DNA of 64,000 bases. Origin: Opisthocomus hoazin. Lineage: Eukaryota > Chordata > Aves > Opisthocomiformes > Opisthocomidae. Under the pieces are notes generated by a model. That model did no database searches. It was not told the DNA's origin and worked only from the letters and a program-made list of their open reading frames with translations. The stretch lies in assembly GCF_030867145.1 (NCBI RefSeq), contig NC_134439.1, forward strand, positions 5,307,379 to 5,371,378. The letters are read 5' to 3'. Shown one piece after another: positions 48,656 through 59,665 of the stretch (its first letter is position 1; every line of letters starts with the position of its first letter). A program made the translations under genes and the position numbers.

Positions 48656-48995
48656 TGTCTATTTATTACAGTGGAGCTCCAGGGCATCTGAGCATGGCCT
48701 TTCTCGCCAAGAGACCATAACAAATGGATGCACTACCTCTTTGACACAGAGCCGAGGTTTGCGCACCACCTATCTGCGCGATTCGGTGCTGGCTCTTTCT
48801 GCCTCTGCTTCTTCTTTTGTTGTGGTGCCTGGAAAACTGAGAGGGAGCAGGAAGGGATTTGAATGGATAGAGCAGCTCCGGTTGACTGTCCACACCTGCC
48901 CTCCCCTTCGCTTCCTGGCCGGTCCTTGGCTAATTTTTCATGGAGGGGGGATGCTCACCTTGTGGAGGAGAAACCGCTCTGCCATGGGACCATGA
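48656..48995 (+). other. Open plus-strand frame behind good acceptors, uncertain
   Basis: Two nested acceptor-like sites (cctttaatcttcag and then tgtctatttattacag) precede a frame that stays open for about 110 codons to a TGA at 48993-48995. The frame contains stretches such as GKLRGSRKGFEWIEQLRL. It starts in phase 0 after the second acceptor and so does not follow exon C. From the first acceptor, in the phase exon C supplies, the frame stops after about 19 codons. No donor of quality is seen. It is not called as an exon. Confidence 0.15.
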
Positions 48996-50347
48996 CTTAG
49001 AGAAACCTTTTTCGCTTTGTTTACTCTTATGTATTGAACCCTTTTGCAATTGCTAATTATTTTTCAATTGTCCAAGACAAATGAGAAGGTTAGGGAGGTG
49101 CCATTTCTCCGTGACCCTGCCTGTCAATTGCTGTGACTGTTTATTAATGTTGGAGCTGGTTTTGTTAGATTTTTCTTGTTGGTTTTAAAGAATAAGAGTG
49201 AAATATCTTGAATAGCAGAGGTAACGTAAGCCTTTCCCTGTCTCTGAATGTCATCAGAAATTAGCAGGCTAATGACGTTGGTGGGGAGTTCCATCTTCTC
49301 ATTGCAACTTCATTTTATTTTGAAGGGAAAAATTGTCCTCAGAGAAGGTGAGGGTCCACAGTAAACCTCAACCTTGTACAAGAATGTACGACAGTCCTGT
49401 CCTAGTCTTCCAGAATATGATTTAATTCCTATTACAGTGATATTTTGTGGTACTTGCTCAGTATCAAAGTTTTGCAATAACTTACAGCTCAGAGGAGTTT
49501 GTAATATGAACAGGCAAACAGAGAAGGTAAAGGATGACAAGGGGGGTGACGCTAGAGAAGCATGAAGTGATTTGACGCCAACACACCGGCTGTTAGAGGT
49601 AGTGTCGGACTAGGATCAACCCAGCACCCTCCAAATTTCCATTGTAGTTTGGGAGGGTGGATTAGGGGATGAGAAAACAGCAGTGTGACGTGCACGAGTC
49701 CTGGGTTTGCCATACTGATTGCTGAAGCTGAAAATATCATTTAGCTGAAAACTTTGATTCTTGGCAGTGGAGTGACCTTGGCTCGCTGGCGAGGTTCTCC
49801 TCGCTTGGATTTGGAGAAACAGAGGACTGCGGGGCCATCCAGACCCCTGTGCTTTAAGCTTACATTCTCAACGCAGTCGCGTTGCTCTGGAGTCACAGGA
49901 AACATTGGCTTCAACCTCCAGCTCAGAATTCCCGTTCTTTGGTGAAGTTTTTAATCCACGGATGCAAACAGCCCAGGCGTCCCTGGAGGGGGACTGTGAT
50001 GCGGGGTGTCACTTTGTGGGGGTCGGAGGCTGCTCCCCGAGCCCACATGCTCATCACAGGTGAAGGGTACACGCTGTGCACGCTTCCATGGGAGACGGTC
50101 CTTGGCAGCCTTTCGCAGAGCCGAATCTCCGGTTCCCTATTGAATGGGGGAGCTTGAAAAAAAACCCCTGCGCTTTTCAACACGAGATGTATTTTGCAGC
50201 CTGTCTCCAGGCAGCTTGCAACCCAAAGGGCATCGCCGAACACGCCAGCAACAAAATAGCAACTGGGGGGAGGGAATCAGAGGACAGAGGAAGATGGAAA
50301 ACCTCCTATACAATAATTAGAATAAAATTGGGGTATCAAGAATACAG

Positions 50348-50364
50348 GGGTCAGCTTCTGTTCA
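50348..50364 (+). promoter_or_regulatory. Half-site pair GGGTCA-N5-TGTTCA (copy 1 of the cluster)
   Basis: GGGTCA and TGTTCA are spaced by five bases in direct orientation. The first fits the nuclear receptor half-site RGKTCA; the second differs at its first base. The following bases (caccaatatggc) resemble those after copy 3 (caccacggatgc), which suggests common descent. Confidence 0.3.
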
Positions 50365-50519
50365 CACCAATATGGCTTTCACCTTGTAGAGAAAGGCCTG
50401 CACCAGGTAATTAGGTCAAGTCAATGATTATATATCTTTAAGCGAAGTGGAAGGGACTGTAATTGTGATGAAATTTGTTTGAAGAGGGAAAGCATGGGGA
50501 ATTTTGTTTAAAGGTAACG

Positions 50520-50561
50520 AGTTCAAAGGGTAAATGAAGTTCAAGGTTCAGTTCCTGTTCA
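50520..50561 (+). promoter_or_regulatory. 18-base-period half-site ladder (copy 2)
   Basis: Five half-site-like hexamers follow one another at alternating spacings of one and five bases: AGTTCA, AGGGTA, AGTTCA, GGTTCA, TGTTCA. Their start positions step by 7, 11, 7 and 11, so the underlying period is 18 bases. AGTTCA-A-GGTTCA is a good direct repeat with one-base spacing (DR1), the type bound by RXR, COUP-TF or HNF4-class nuclear receptors. Binding is inferred from consensus only. Confidence 0.4.
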
Positions 50562-50822
50562 CTCCTAACAAAAAAAAAAAAAGAAAACAACACCCACGCA
50601 CACCAAGCAGCCAATATTTCTATCAGACGAGTTGCTTTATCTTTTGGGGAAGGGAATGGGATCATATCCCTGTAGGAAAACTGGAATTAAAACAGTGACA
50701 GCTCTTTAATGGGGCTTTCTTTCTTTAGGAGCCAGCAGAAGGGTAAACCTCGTGTAATGAGTTTTTTTCCTAGTTGGTTTATTCTTCCCTTCGGAGCGCG
50801 CTGCCACATGCAGCCACCTTGC

Positions 50823-50871
50823 ATGCAAATGGGTGACATCCCGAGACGGGCCTTGCCTGTGATATGCAAAT
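50823..50871 (+). promoter_or_regulatory. Pair of POU octamer motifs ATGCAAAT
   Basis: Perfect ATGCAAAT octamers start at 50823 and 50864, both on the plus strand and 41 bases apart, about four helical turns. Octamers are bound by POU-domain proteins. Single copies occur elsewhere in the window (near 8.8, 26.8, 31.7, 47.6 and 52.6 kb), so only the close pair is notable. Confidence 0.35.
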
Positions 50872-52080
50872 GCCCACTTTGTTTACAGGAACTTTTCAGG
50901 AGAGGGGAAGGCAGCTGGGCCACAAACAGTGGGGACAACTGCCAGTCTTGGGGGATTTAATAGGATTTCAACTCCCCAGAACTGTTTTTGGTGGAACAAA
51001 AATGTGTTCCTATTCACGTTTCTGAAACGGTCTGTTTTCCTCCCGGTAAATATGTGACCTCTGTTGATGCTTGTGGGTGTTCTGGTTTGTTGGAAGGCAG
51101 GAGCAGGCTTCCCTGTAGCCCACCTGGGAAGCCCTTGGGTGCTCTGGAACCTAGGAGGAAAGGGCATAAGAAAAAATTGTCATGGCTGCCCTTGCAAGTG
51201 GGTGTTACTCAGTTGCACGCGTAGGTGTGGAAAGGTGGGCGAACAGTTGTGATACAAGTCAAGATCTTTGGCCACTTCCTCGCAGTATCATGATGTGACC
51301 TTGGAAACAGTTTTGACTGTGGCACCAAGAAGGATCTGTAGAGCAGTAGAGCATCAGTTCTGGGGGGCTGGAGCCCCGCTCCTCGTCCCAGGTCTGCCGG
51401 GCTCCCGTGGTGCCTTGGCCAAGGCTGGGCTGTGAACGTGCAGAGCTGACATTTGCGCCCAAAGAGTTTGCAGCAGATGCTTGGACGTGGCTCTGTAGGA
51501 GGATTTGGCTGTGCTCGTTGTCCCTTTTCCTCTGTGGAAACAAAGACAGCTTGGTGGTGGTGATGACCATGCTGTTTTTCTTGCATGAGTGTTGAGCCTC
51601 GCTGCTTTTTCCCCCCCCTTAATGGCTAAATCGAGGGACAGAGGCTCATTCTGAGCACGAAATAATGTCTTTTAACCTCACCTCGAAAGTAAGCCGCAGA
51701 AGTTTAACGCTTCCCTCACTTGAAGGGGAAAAGTACCAAGGCAGCTCCCCAGGGAACCTCTAAACTGGACAGAGATAAGGGCAACCCTCAAACACCTTTC
51801 ATGGTCACTAAAGCTCGCTGTGAACTTGGTCTGTGATCCTGCGCTGGTGCCTGACTTTGGGGACACAACACAGAGGAGGACACGGTGACATGGGTCCTGC
51901 CCCATCCCTGCTCAGCACGAGCAACACCGATGAGCTGATGACCGGAGCTGGGACTGGGAAGGGGTGGCTGGAGGGGTGAGGAGGGCAGAGCCTCACCTCT
52001 GCTGAACCCCAGCTGCAAATATTTCCACCCTGGCAAAATTTAGTAGAAGTTCAAGGAACAACATTGCGACAATATTAATG

Positions 52081-52122
52081 ACCTCAAAGGGCACGCAAAG
52101 TTCAGAGTTCGCCTTCTGTTTA
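52081..52122 (+). promoter_or_regulatory. 18-base-period half-site ladder (copy 3)
   Basis: The hexamers ACCTCA, AGGGCA, AGTTCA, AGTTCG and TGTTTA stand at the same 7, 11, 7, 11 steps as copy 2, about 1.56 kb away. Roughly two thirds of the bases match copy 2 across the whole block. A further related half-site pair (AGTTCA-A-GGAACA) lies at 52048-52060. Confidence 0.4.
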
Positions 52123-52360
52123 CACCACGGATGCTTTTCTCTCTTTTCTTATTGCTCCCGTCCTGTCTTCCGTATAAATTTGATGTCGTCGGTTGCGGTT
52201 AGGGTCTGTTTTGTGACATTTCAATCTGTTTTAGGGTTGTGAGTTCCCCCCCCCCCCGAAAAATATACAGTGGTTTTGTGTGGATAATGGAGGGTGAAGG
52301 GTGGGAGGCCGAGGGTGTTGGGGTGGAGGGTCCGTGGGGGAGCAGTGTGCTCTCGCGATC

Positions 52361-52384
52361 AGTTCAAGGTTCACTCTTTGTTCG
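52361..52384 (+). promoter_or_regulatory. DR1 plus third half-site (copy 4)
   Basis: AGTTCA-A-GGTTCA is identical to the core of copy 2, followed after five bases by TGTTCG. The spacing of one and five bases is again preserved. Confidence 0.4.
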
Positions 52385-53079
52385 CATGTAATAAAAAGTC
52401 TTCAGTTATCAGGTATTTAAACCCAAATCAGCAGTTCCATATCCGTAACCTGAGCTAAGTGTTCCTCCATCTAATGGCCGTGCGGCTGTCGTTTGCAGCG
52501 AGTTGGGTGACACTCGATTTGTACTCGGTGACGGGAACAGATGGGTCTTCATTGTGAAAGCCCGCCTGTATGCAAATGTGAACGGAGTTTCACCCGCGCC
52601 CGCGCCTGACCTGACCACGCACAGGCATTTACCCAGCGCGCTCAGCCGGGGGGGCGGCCAAGGGCGATAAAAAATGGCACTCGGATAGTACCAGCGGCAG
52701 GTCAAGTTTACCATCCGTCTTTCAGTGGGACCGAGATGGCAACGTGGTTATTTAGTTTCAGTGTTGATGCTGGTTGCAATAAACTCCATCATTTCACCTG
52801 TTTATGAACCCAACCTCGTACCGGTTTCTCTGCACAAAAGCAAACGAGCGTGGGCGAGCGGCTCCTGGTTTCTGCCGGGGTGAGGAAGGGTCCTGCTCTC
52901 TGGTGGGGCTTCTTTCTCGTTTATTTGATCCCGCGGTCCACACTCGTTGCGTTTTTCCTTCCACCCCCCCCTTTGTATTTTGAGGTTTTGTTTATTTCAT
53001 CAGAAGAAACAGAAACCCGTTTGTGTCGAAATGGTCTTTTTTATTATTTAAAAATTGAGAAAAATGATAATTGATGCCA

Positions 53080-53290
53080 GAATAAACAAGCGGCATTTTA
53101 GGCGTCGGTTAACAGTTTTGCATGTGCATAGGCGGTATACAATATATAATAAATCTTACCATTTAAATGTGCAACCCTTCATTAGAGTGAAAATATGAAC
53201 AGCTGTAATCGCACATTTACGCTGGCGACAGAGAAAAATCTGGTTACAGTTGTAATTTTTCACGCTGATGAAGAACTGGGAGCAGGTTCG
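53080..53290. other. AT-rich unique block, possible conserved noncoding element
   Basis: The sequence between the simple T/A-rich DNA at 53.0 kb and the pyrimidine tract at 53.32 kb is unique. It contains motifs such as gttaacagttttgcatgtgc and cagctgtaatcgcac. No frame or repeat explains it. It looks like intronic enhancer DNA; conservation cannot be shown here. Confidence 0.2.
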
Positions 53291-53320
53291 AACACTGATT
53301 CTGTAACTGGGTGGAATTTT

Positions 53321-53385
53321 CTTCCTCCATCCCCTCTTCCCCCCACCTCCCTCTTCCCCCCCACCGCCTCTCCCCAGCCACATCC
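53321..53385. repeat. Pyrimidine-rich tract (CCTCTTCCCCCC type)
   Basis: About 60 bases are almost pure C and T, with repeated ctcttcccccc-type blocks. It is low-complexity DNA. Confidence 0.75.
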
Positions 53386-53872
53386 AGTAGTGTAGCAAAT
53401 TAGCGTCTTTTGCTCACAGCAATCCTCCGTTTTTATATTATTCTCCGGCTCATCAGAAAAATAGATTTCTCATGCCAATTGTAGAGCCCTCTTGGCTGTC
53501 GGCTCCTACGGGACTGACCCCCCAAACTGTGGGGAGGATGAATGGTGACACGTCCCCAGGACATCTGTTCTTCAAGGGATGCTGTGAGCTGGAGTCTGGA
53601 ACTGATATCAAAGAAACACTCACTACAAATATAGTAAAAGCTTCTAGCTGCAGTAAATCTTATTTCTTGCCACTTGGCTTCCAGCAAGCGACGGGCACAT
53701 CTTGGGAGAGGAGAGGGGCTGAGAGGGCGAACGCTTTTTCTTTTTTATTTTTTTTCTAAAGGTGGAAATGTCCATTTTGCAGAACCGGAGCCTGAAATGC
53801 AGTAGCTGTAACCACTGCAAAGCGGCTTGAAATCTTCCTGTCTTGTTTTTATAGTTTATTGTTCCTTCCATG

Positions 53873-53905
53873 GGAAAAAAAAAAAAAGAAAAAAAGAAAA
53901 CGGAA
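53873..53905. repeat. A-rich simple tract
   Basis: Runs of A are interrupted by single G (aaaaaaagaaaaaaagaaaa type). Similar tracts are at 54645-54680 and near 54795. No retroposon body was recognised upstream. Confidence 0.75.
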
Positions 53906-54299
53906 CTCATATATATTTTTAGGCAGTTGAGCCGCTGCTCAAATCATCATGAATAGAAATGAATGGCCAGAATTCGAGCTGGTATTTGTCCAGTCGGCAC
54001 TTGTCATAACTGACAGGGATGATGAAAATAAGGCACTTTGTACATATCGAGAAATTGAGGGCTTCTGAAATGGTTTTATTCCCTCGTTTTTAGTCATTGG
54101 AAAGTGGGTAGATCATTAATTTCCTGTCCTGGAGTAAGGAACTGCTTGGAACACGCGGAAGGTTTCGTCCGCACATTTGTAACACAAACATACACGCGTG
54201 CTCTCGGACGGATGATTGCCATTTGACCTAATATTCTTACCTTAATACGCCAAGGTCTTTATTAACCCATTACTTAGGCATTACTTGTACGGACTGCGG

Positions 54300-54385
54300 G
54301 TCACGGGCAGAACTCTCGGTGAAGTCAGAATAATTACTAAATAAACCTGAATAAAGACTTCAGGATTTGGCCCATTCTTTGTGAC
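54300..54385 (+). repeat. Ancient interspersed repeat remnant (CR1/L3-like)
   Basis: 'gcagaactctcggtgaagtc' followed by 'aataaagacttcaggatttg' and 'gccca' closely follows the amniote repeat that reads 'gcagaactcccattgaagtc' and 'aataaagactgcaggatttg' then 'gccca'. This also explains an otherwise tempting exon-like frame at 54365-54418. Confidence 0.6.
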
Positions 54386-55588
54386 CTTGAAATTGCTCTC
54401 CAAGGAAATTCTGGCAGGTAAAGAGAATGGGATTTATATTCTGATGTATGAAATTCTGGTCGTCTGACTTCAGAGGAAAGCTGACTGTAGGTTTGTTCAA
54501 ATTTATGGGACTAACTAAAGAATTTGTAAATGATTTTTTTCATTATTTGCTGGAGGAAGAAAAGCGAAGGGTGACTATTAGAAAATTATTGGTCACCTGA
54601 AAGCATAATTTTTACCACTGAAAGCAGCTTAAAAGAGACTGGTTTAAAAGAAAAAGAAAAAAAAAAAGAAAAAAAACTTTATTTCAAGGAAGTTGATTTT
54701 ATTAATTGCTGCCTTACCAAAATGCATTGAACACTTTGCTGGTTATCTGGCAGACCAAAGGAGCTGTTTACAAGTCAGACTATTTTATTAAAAACAAAAA
54801 AAAAAAATCTGGGGAAGCTGGAAGGTGCTGGTAGATGCAGGAGTGCGTATGTACTCATTACAGACGAGTGCCCTTTGGAAAATAACTGCGGTGTTCGTCC
54901 GAAGTGCAGCAGCTTCTCATTACTGTCAGCGACTCAAGCACCCCTTAAAGTGTGACTGTTTCTCATTAAACGAGTTACAGAAACAATCTGGCTAATTTTC
55001 TCTAAAAGGCTGCAGTGTGTTTCCAGAACACTCCAATTTTATTATTTCAGCTCATCCTGCCGATCCCAGCTCGGGTGCAGCTCCAGCGCCTGACTGGGAG
55101 GCTCGGAGGCACCCAGCCCTGCGGGTGCCTGGGCAGCACCGACTTCTAATATCTGCCCAGCCGGGGGGTCTAATCCAGCCCCCCGGGACAAGGGGGGCAC
55201 TCGCTAGAGCCCTCTGCCTCTCTCCCTCTTTTTTCCCCCCTATCTCTCCTCTTTTTCCTGCCTGCCACCCAAAAAACCCACCCAGGTGAGCTAATAATCA
55301 GGGAAAACGAAATTATTTTTACTTTTCTTCTACTGTGCAGCCACGGGAACCCTTTTATCTCCGGCATTTTGGGTGCCCTACTATTTTTTAATTTGTAAAT
55401 AATATTCCATCTTTTTCTTTTTTCTCTTCCTATTACTTCCTAAAAGCATCAAAAGGCAGTTATGGGGGAGTTCTGTGCATAGATTTAGGTAGCATTGATG
55501 CTCGGACCAGCTGGGGGGTTCGCCCTCCGGTCCGGTGCCAAACCGCGGCTCACGGCAGCGCTGGTCCCTTGGGGTCCCGCTGCATTTC

Positions 55589-55636
55589 TGGACCCCGGAG
55601 AAGGGGTCCAGGAGCCGGAGAAGGGGTCCAGGAGCC
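55589..55636. repeat. 20-bp tandem duplication with hairpin
   Basis: The unit ggagaaggggtccaggagcc occurs twice in perfect tandem (55597-55616 and 55617-55636). TGGACCCC just before it pairs with GGGGTCCA inside the first copy, giving an 8-bp stem with a 6-base loop. The surroundings are GC-rich. Confidence 0.8.
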
Positions 55637-57819
55637 ATCTCGTGGCCACGGTGCCGAGCCGCAGCCGCCCCGCTCGGCTCCGAAGGTGGGACCTCAAGGA
55701 GAGGCGAGAAAGGGGGGAACCGCGTTCGAATATAAATCAAACCCATCAGTCACCGGGAATCGGGAGAAAGTGGCACAGGATATAAATAGAGGCTATAACT
55801 GCAGTGACAAGCAGGGCTGCAGTTGTAAATACTCATTATCTTTCTTAATATGACACCGTGTGGATTGGGAGAGCTCAGGAAATTACAAAAGGGGGAAAAA
55901 ATTAAAACTGGGAGAAGGGAATCCAGCGTTTTTAAACCTAAAATCTCTGTCCTGCATTTCTACAAGATAATAAAAGGACACCCCCCCGCAACATTTATAT
56001 TTATTATTAATATATATTAACTTAGCACCCTGTCTCCTCCCCAAAGCTGAGTGAAAGCCCCAAAGACATCTGTTTGCATACATTGTGTGTCAGGCAACAT
56101 CAGATCTGAATAGAATTTATCTAAATTTTATATGCATGGCTTGATGTAAATTGAAATAAATTGTACAGCATACTCTGCGTGGACATATTGGTTTTTCCTT
56201 CGCTGCTTGAACTTTTAACCTCGGGGTTTGAGCCGGTCACACGCTGACCCGTCTGAACTCTGCTGGTAGAGCCAAGTCTGGAAGGATGACCTTGCAGCCA
56301 TGGCAACCCCCAAAGATAGTCCAGGCCTCCTTCATCCTCCCCTGCCCCCAGCCCCTAAAAACCGCCAAGAAGTTGGTTATATTTCGGGCCGTTCACCTCG
56401 GGCGCCTTCGCGCAAGGATGCAAAAAGCTGGTGGTGTTCCCCCTCCTCTCAACCCGCTGCCGAAGAGCTTTTCTATGTCAGCAGCTAGTGCGAGGACCAC
56501 AAGGAAGAGGATGGGTGCTGGGTACCACGATGTGGGTGGGCAGGGTGGGTCCTGGTCCTGCCACTGGCTTTGGCGGACACTGACTGCAGAGTCACCTCCT
56601 TCCTCTCCGTCATGCCTCAGTTTCCCCACGAGTCACCCAGAAATAACCTTTTGGGCTATATTTATTATTTTCTAAAAGCTTTGAGCCTCCTTGGCAATGA
56701 ATGTTAGGTGCTTATTCATTATGCATCTGCATGTGAAGTGCTGGTGGTTATTGCTGCTGTCCCTGGCCCAAGTGAAAGCACAAGTTCCTTATAAGTTTGA
56801 TGGGGATGCAGCCAAGACCTGATTTCTGGGCTACCCCTGGGTGCTGGAGGGCTGATGGGTGGCAGGTTTGGTGGCTGGTAGCTCAGGATCGCGGTGGGTT
56901 TTGGAGACCGGCGTTCCATTGCCTCAGTTTTTTGTGCTGAGGAAGGGTCACATTTCCTTGCCCGAGCTTTCGTAGGAAAGGCTGAAGGAGAACCACGCTG
57001 CGCTGGGGAAGGCGGCTGGGGGTTTGCCGTTCCTGTTGGAGGCTGCTTCTGCTTTCAGCCCAGCAGAGCACAAACACTAAGACCCATCAAAAGGGGCAAC
57101 TGCGGCAGCTCCTGCGACCACTCAGTGACGTGTTTGTGCATATTCTGCATGCAGGAATAATTAACACCCCCTCACATACTCCAGTTGGGGTCGTGCACTC
57201 GCATCCTATCCAGTTTGTTATTGTAGATGTATTTATTGTATGACATGCACAAGTAACGGTTGCTGTTTTGGTTTGTGGCTCATCCTCTCTGGATGACCAT
57301 TTGGTCGATTCACTTCTGTGCTGTGTCTTTTCCTTGCACTCTGTAGGAAAGGAGAAAACTTTCTGTAATTCTGAGTCATGCTCAGCAGCATGAGGCTAAA
57401 GCTGGATGAAGAACCTCTGCCTCAGTAGAGTCAGTAAGTCTTCGAACCGCAAATACGCTTTGCGCAGGTAGGGATGGCTTGGGAAGGCAAATTCACTGGA
57501 GCTGGGCAGTAAGTCTGTCATCCCTGCTGCAAGGCCGTCTCAAGCTGGAGCTGGTACTCGTTTCACTGTGATAATCCAAAGAATATCACTGGTTTTGGGT
57601 GGCTGATAGAATGGGTGTTATCTGCAAGGAGAGTCTTCCCACATGGGAGTGTTTCCCTTTACCTTTCTGGCGAACCCTCGGTCTCCCCGTGTCCCAGAAG
57701 AGGTCTCGATCCAGCTTTTCTGAACTTGGAGAAAAGCCGGCATTTGCCACTGAAGTTATTTTGAAAATATTTATGCAGTCCCTCCCTCTCTAAGCTCCAG
57801 AACAGAAAATGATTTGTCA

Positions 57820-57895
57820 TCAGCACCGCACATAAGCATATGCTTAATTGCTTTCCTGAGTTTAGGTGTCTAAAGGGCCTGACTGCAACTTCCAA
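57820..57895 (+). repeat. Ancient interspersed repeat remnant (CR1/L3-like)
   Basis: 'cacataagcatatgcttaat' followed by 'tgctttcctgagtttaggtg' is a diverged copy of the amniote repeat 'cacttaagcacatgcttaac' and its continuation. It belongs to the same broad family as the remnant at 44.25 kb. Confidence 0.5.
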
Positions 57896-58479
57896 AGACT
57901 TCGGCACAGCTGTGAAAATACTCACTTGCTCGAAACAATGCAGTTACAAATACTAAAGGCACTATCTACTCGGCCAAAGGCCTTGGTGGGGGTGATGTTG
58001 ATCCCCGTCCCAGCAGCACAGTAGCCTCAGGAGAGCTGGACTTGTGAGAGCTGCTCTTTAGTGGGTGCGGTGATGCCCTAGAAGACATGGACCGGTCCTC
58101 CACCCTGCCGCGACCCCAGGGAGGTCCCAGGGAATGCGACCCGTGTCCCTGCGTGTCTCTTGGGGTGGAGGAAATAGGCTCAAGACGTTCTGGAGGTACC
58201 AGAATGGGAATTAAGGAGTAGAGTGTCTATTTTCACCTTTTATGTGATTGTGCTTGACCTGCGAGCGAATCTCTTTGCGTCTTCTCTCTGCATCACATTT
58301 CTTCATCCGTGCACACGGTGCCGTAAAGTTTTAAAGTTCCACAGCATCTGAAATACTCTGGGAACCTTGGGTGGAAAGTGCCGTAGTGATACGGAGCTTT
58401 ATTTGCTTCTATTCCCCACCTGGGCCGTATTGTGAAGTTCCAGTGATGTGTAGTGTCTTCCAAACAACAGAACTTACTG

Positions 58480-58740
58480 ATAATTTATTTAACAGATGTG
58501 GTATTAAAAAAAAATTCCTGCTTCCAGCTAACTGAGAGTAAGTCGTATTTCATCATTACAAAGCAATAAGCAGGCTATAGATCCCTGTTTATGGCCTATT
58601 TTATCAGTATGACTTCACTGTCTTATTTTTAAAAATTGTTGTTATAACCCTATTATTATAAGTTAATAGATATAAGGCTGTAACCATAATGTAAAACAAC
58701 TTTTGCAAATCAGCTGCAATCTGTGTGAGTGAGGCCTTTT
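58480..58740. other. AT-rich unique block, possible conserved noncoding element
   Basis: About 260 bases lack repeat signatures and coding frames. They contain tttatggcc (a HOX/CDX-type core), gataatttatttaac and several TAAT/ATTA cores. The pattern fits a developmental enhancer; this is an impression, not a demonstration. Confidence 0.22.
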
Positions 58741-59547
58741 TTATGCAAGGAGCACAGTAAGGGACCGCTGGTGCTTTGCTGGTGGCCGTCGCCGCGTGGG
58801 GTTGGTGGAGTCAGCGCTTGAATCTCTGCGGAATTGGAATGTAGAAGAAATTTTGAATAAAAGGAGCCGAAAACCCCAACAGCTCCACAATATTCTTTCC
58901 GCTTATATCCGTTATAAACAAGATCTTACCCATTGGCATGTGGAAAAGCACAAATGCGCTCAGTGAGGCGCAGGCAGCTTGTGTGTGAAGGACTGCAAGG
59001 TTTCTGCAGGAAAAGCGGGATGCAACAAAACTGGTAGCATCATTTTCTGTGTGCCTGGTGCTCTCAGCTGCGTGAGTTTGTCCCCAGGAGGAAGCCAGAA
59101 CCCCTGGATGTTTGTTTTTTCCTCTACCCTTATGGCTGGAGATGCGCTAGCGATAACTGAGAGGAAAGCAGCAGACGTATAACCAGCCCAGCAATTAATG
59201 TTATAGCTCCACATTGATAAAATTTGTTTTTTAAAGTTATTTGCTTTGCCCGATGTATTTTTAATGCACTGAAATGTCATAATGAGGGTAGAACTATGCC
59301 AGGAAGCTATTGTAAAGCAGACTGGGATGCGGATGGTGAAGTGCCAGGACGGAGTTTTGTGAAACCTCCCTTTGCAGATACTTCATACCAAGAAAAGCCT
59401 TTTCTGCTTTCATCTCAGCTGGATCCCCGTCTGAAATGCGCTCTTAGCGAGGAGTGGAGCTGCTGGGAATGGGCAAGGTCTTACGTGATGCTCTCCTGAC
59501 AAGGGTCAGACCAGTTTATACTCTTTATCCTGTGCAGAAGCGTAGTA

Positions 59548-59665
59548 TCTCTGCCTCTGTTTTATTAAAAGAGAAACTGAGAGGTGAAAATAAGTTGCCT
59601 AAGATGAAAGAGATTTAACAGCAGAATTTAGAGGAATACCTGGAGTCCTGACTCCACCTCTCTGT
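59548..59665 (+). repeat. MIR-like SINE remnant
   Basis: 'gagaaactgagaggtgaaaa' then 'taagttgcctaagatgaaag', and finally 'ctggagtcctgactccacc', follow the order of the MIR 3' half ('gaaactgaggcacagagagg', 'taagtgacttgcccaaggtc', 'aggagtcctgactccca'). It is an old non-coding copy. Confidence 0.6.

Noticed and set aside
54365..54418. 54-nt segment with CAG|gtaaag donor and a frame matching exon C
   Set aside because: The acceptor has almost no pyrimidine tract, and the first half lies inside an ancient repeat remnant.
55780..55800. TATAAATAG as a promoter TATA box
   Set aside because: No exon or start codon context downstream supports a promoter. The motif is common in AT-rich DNA and also resembles a MEF2 site.
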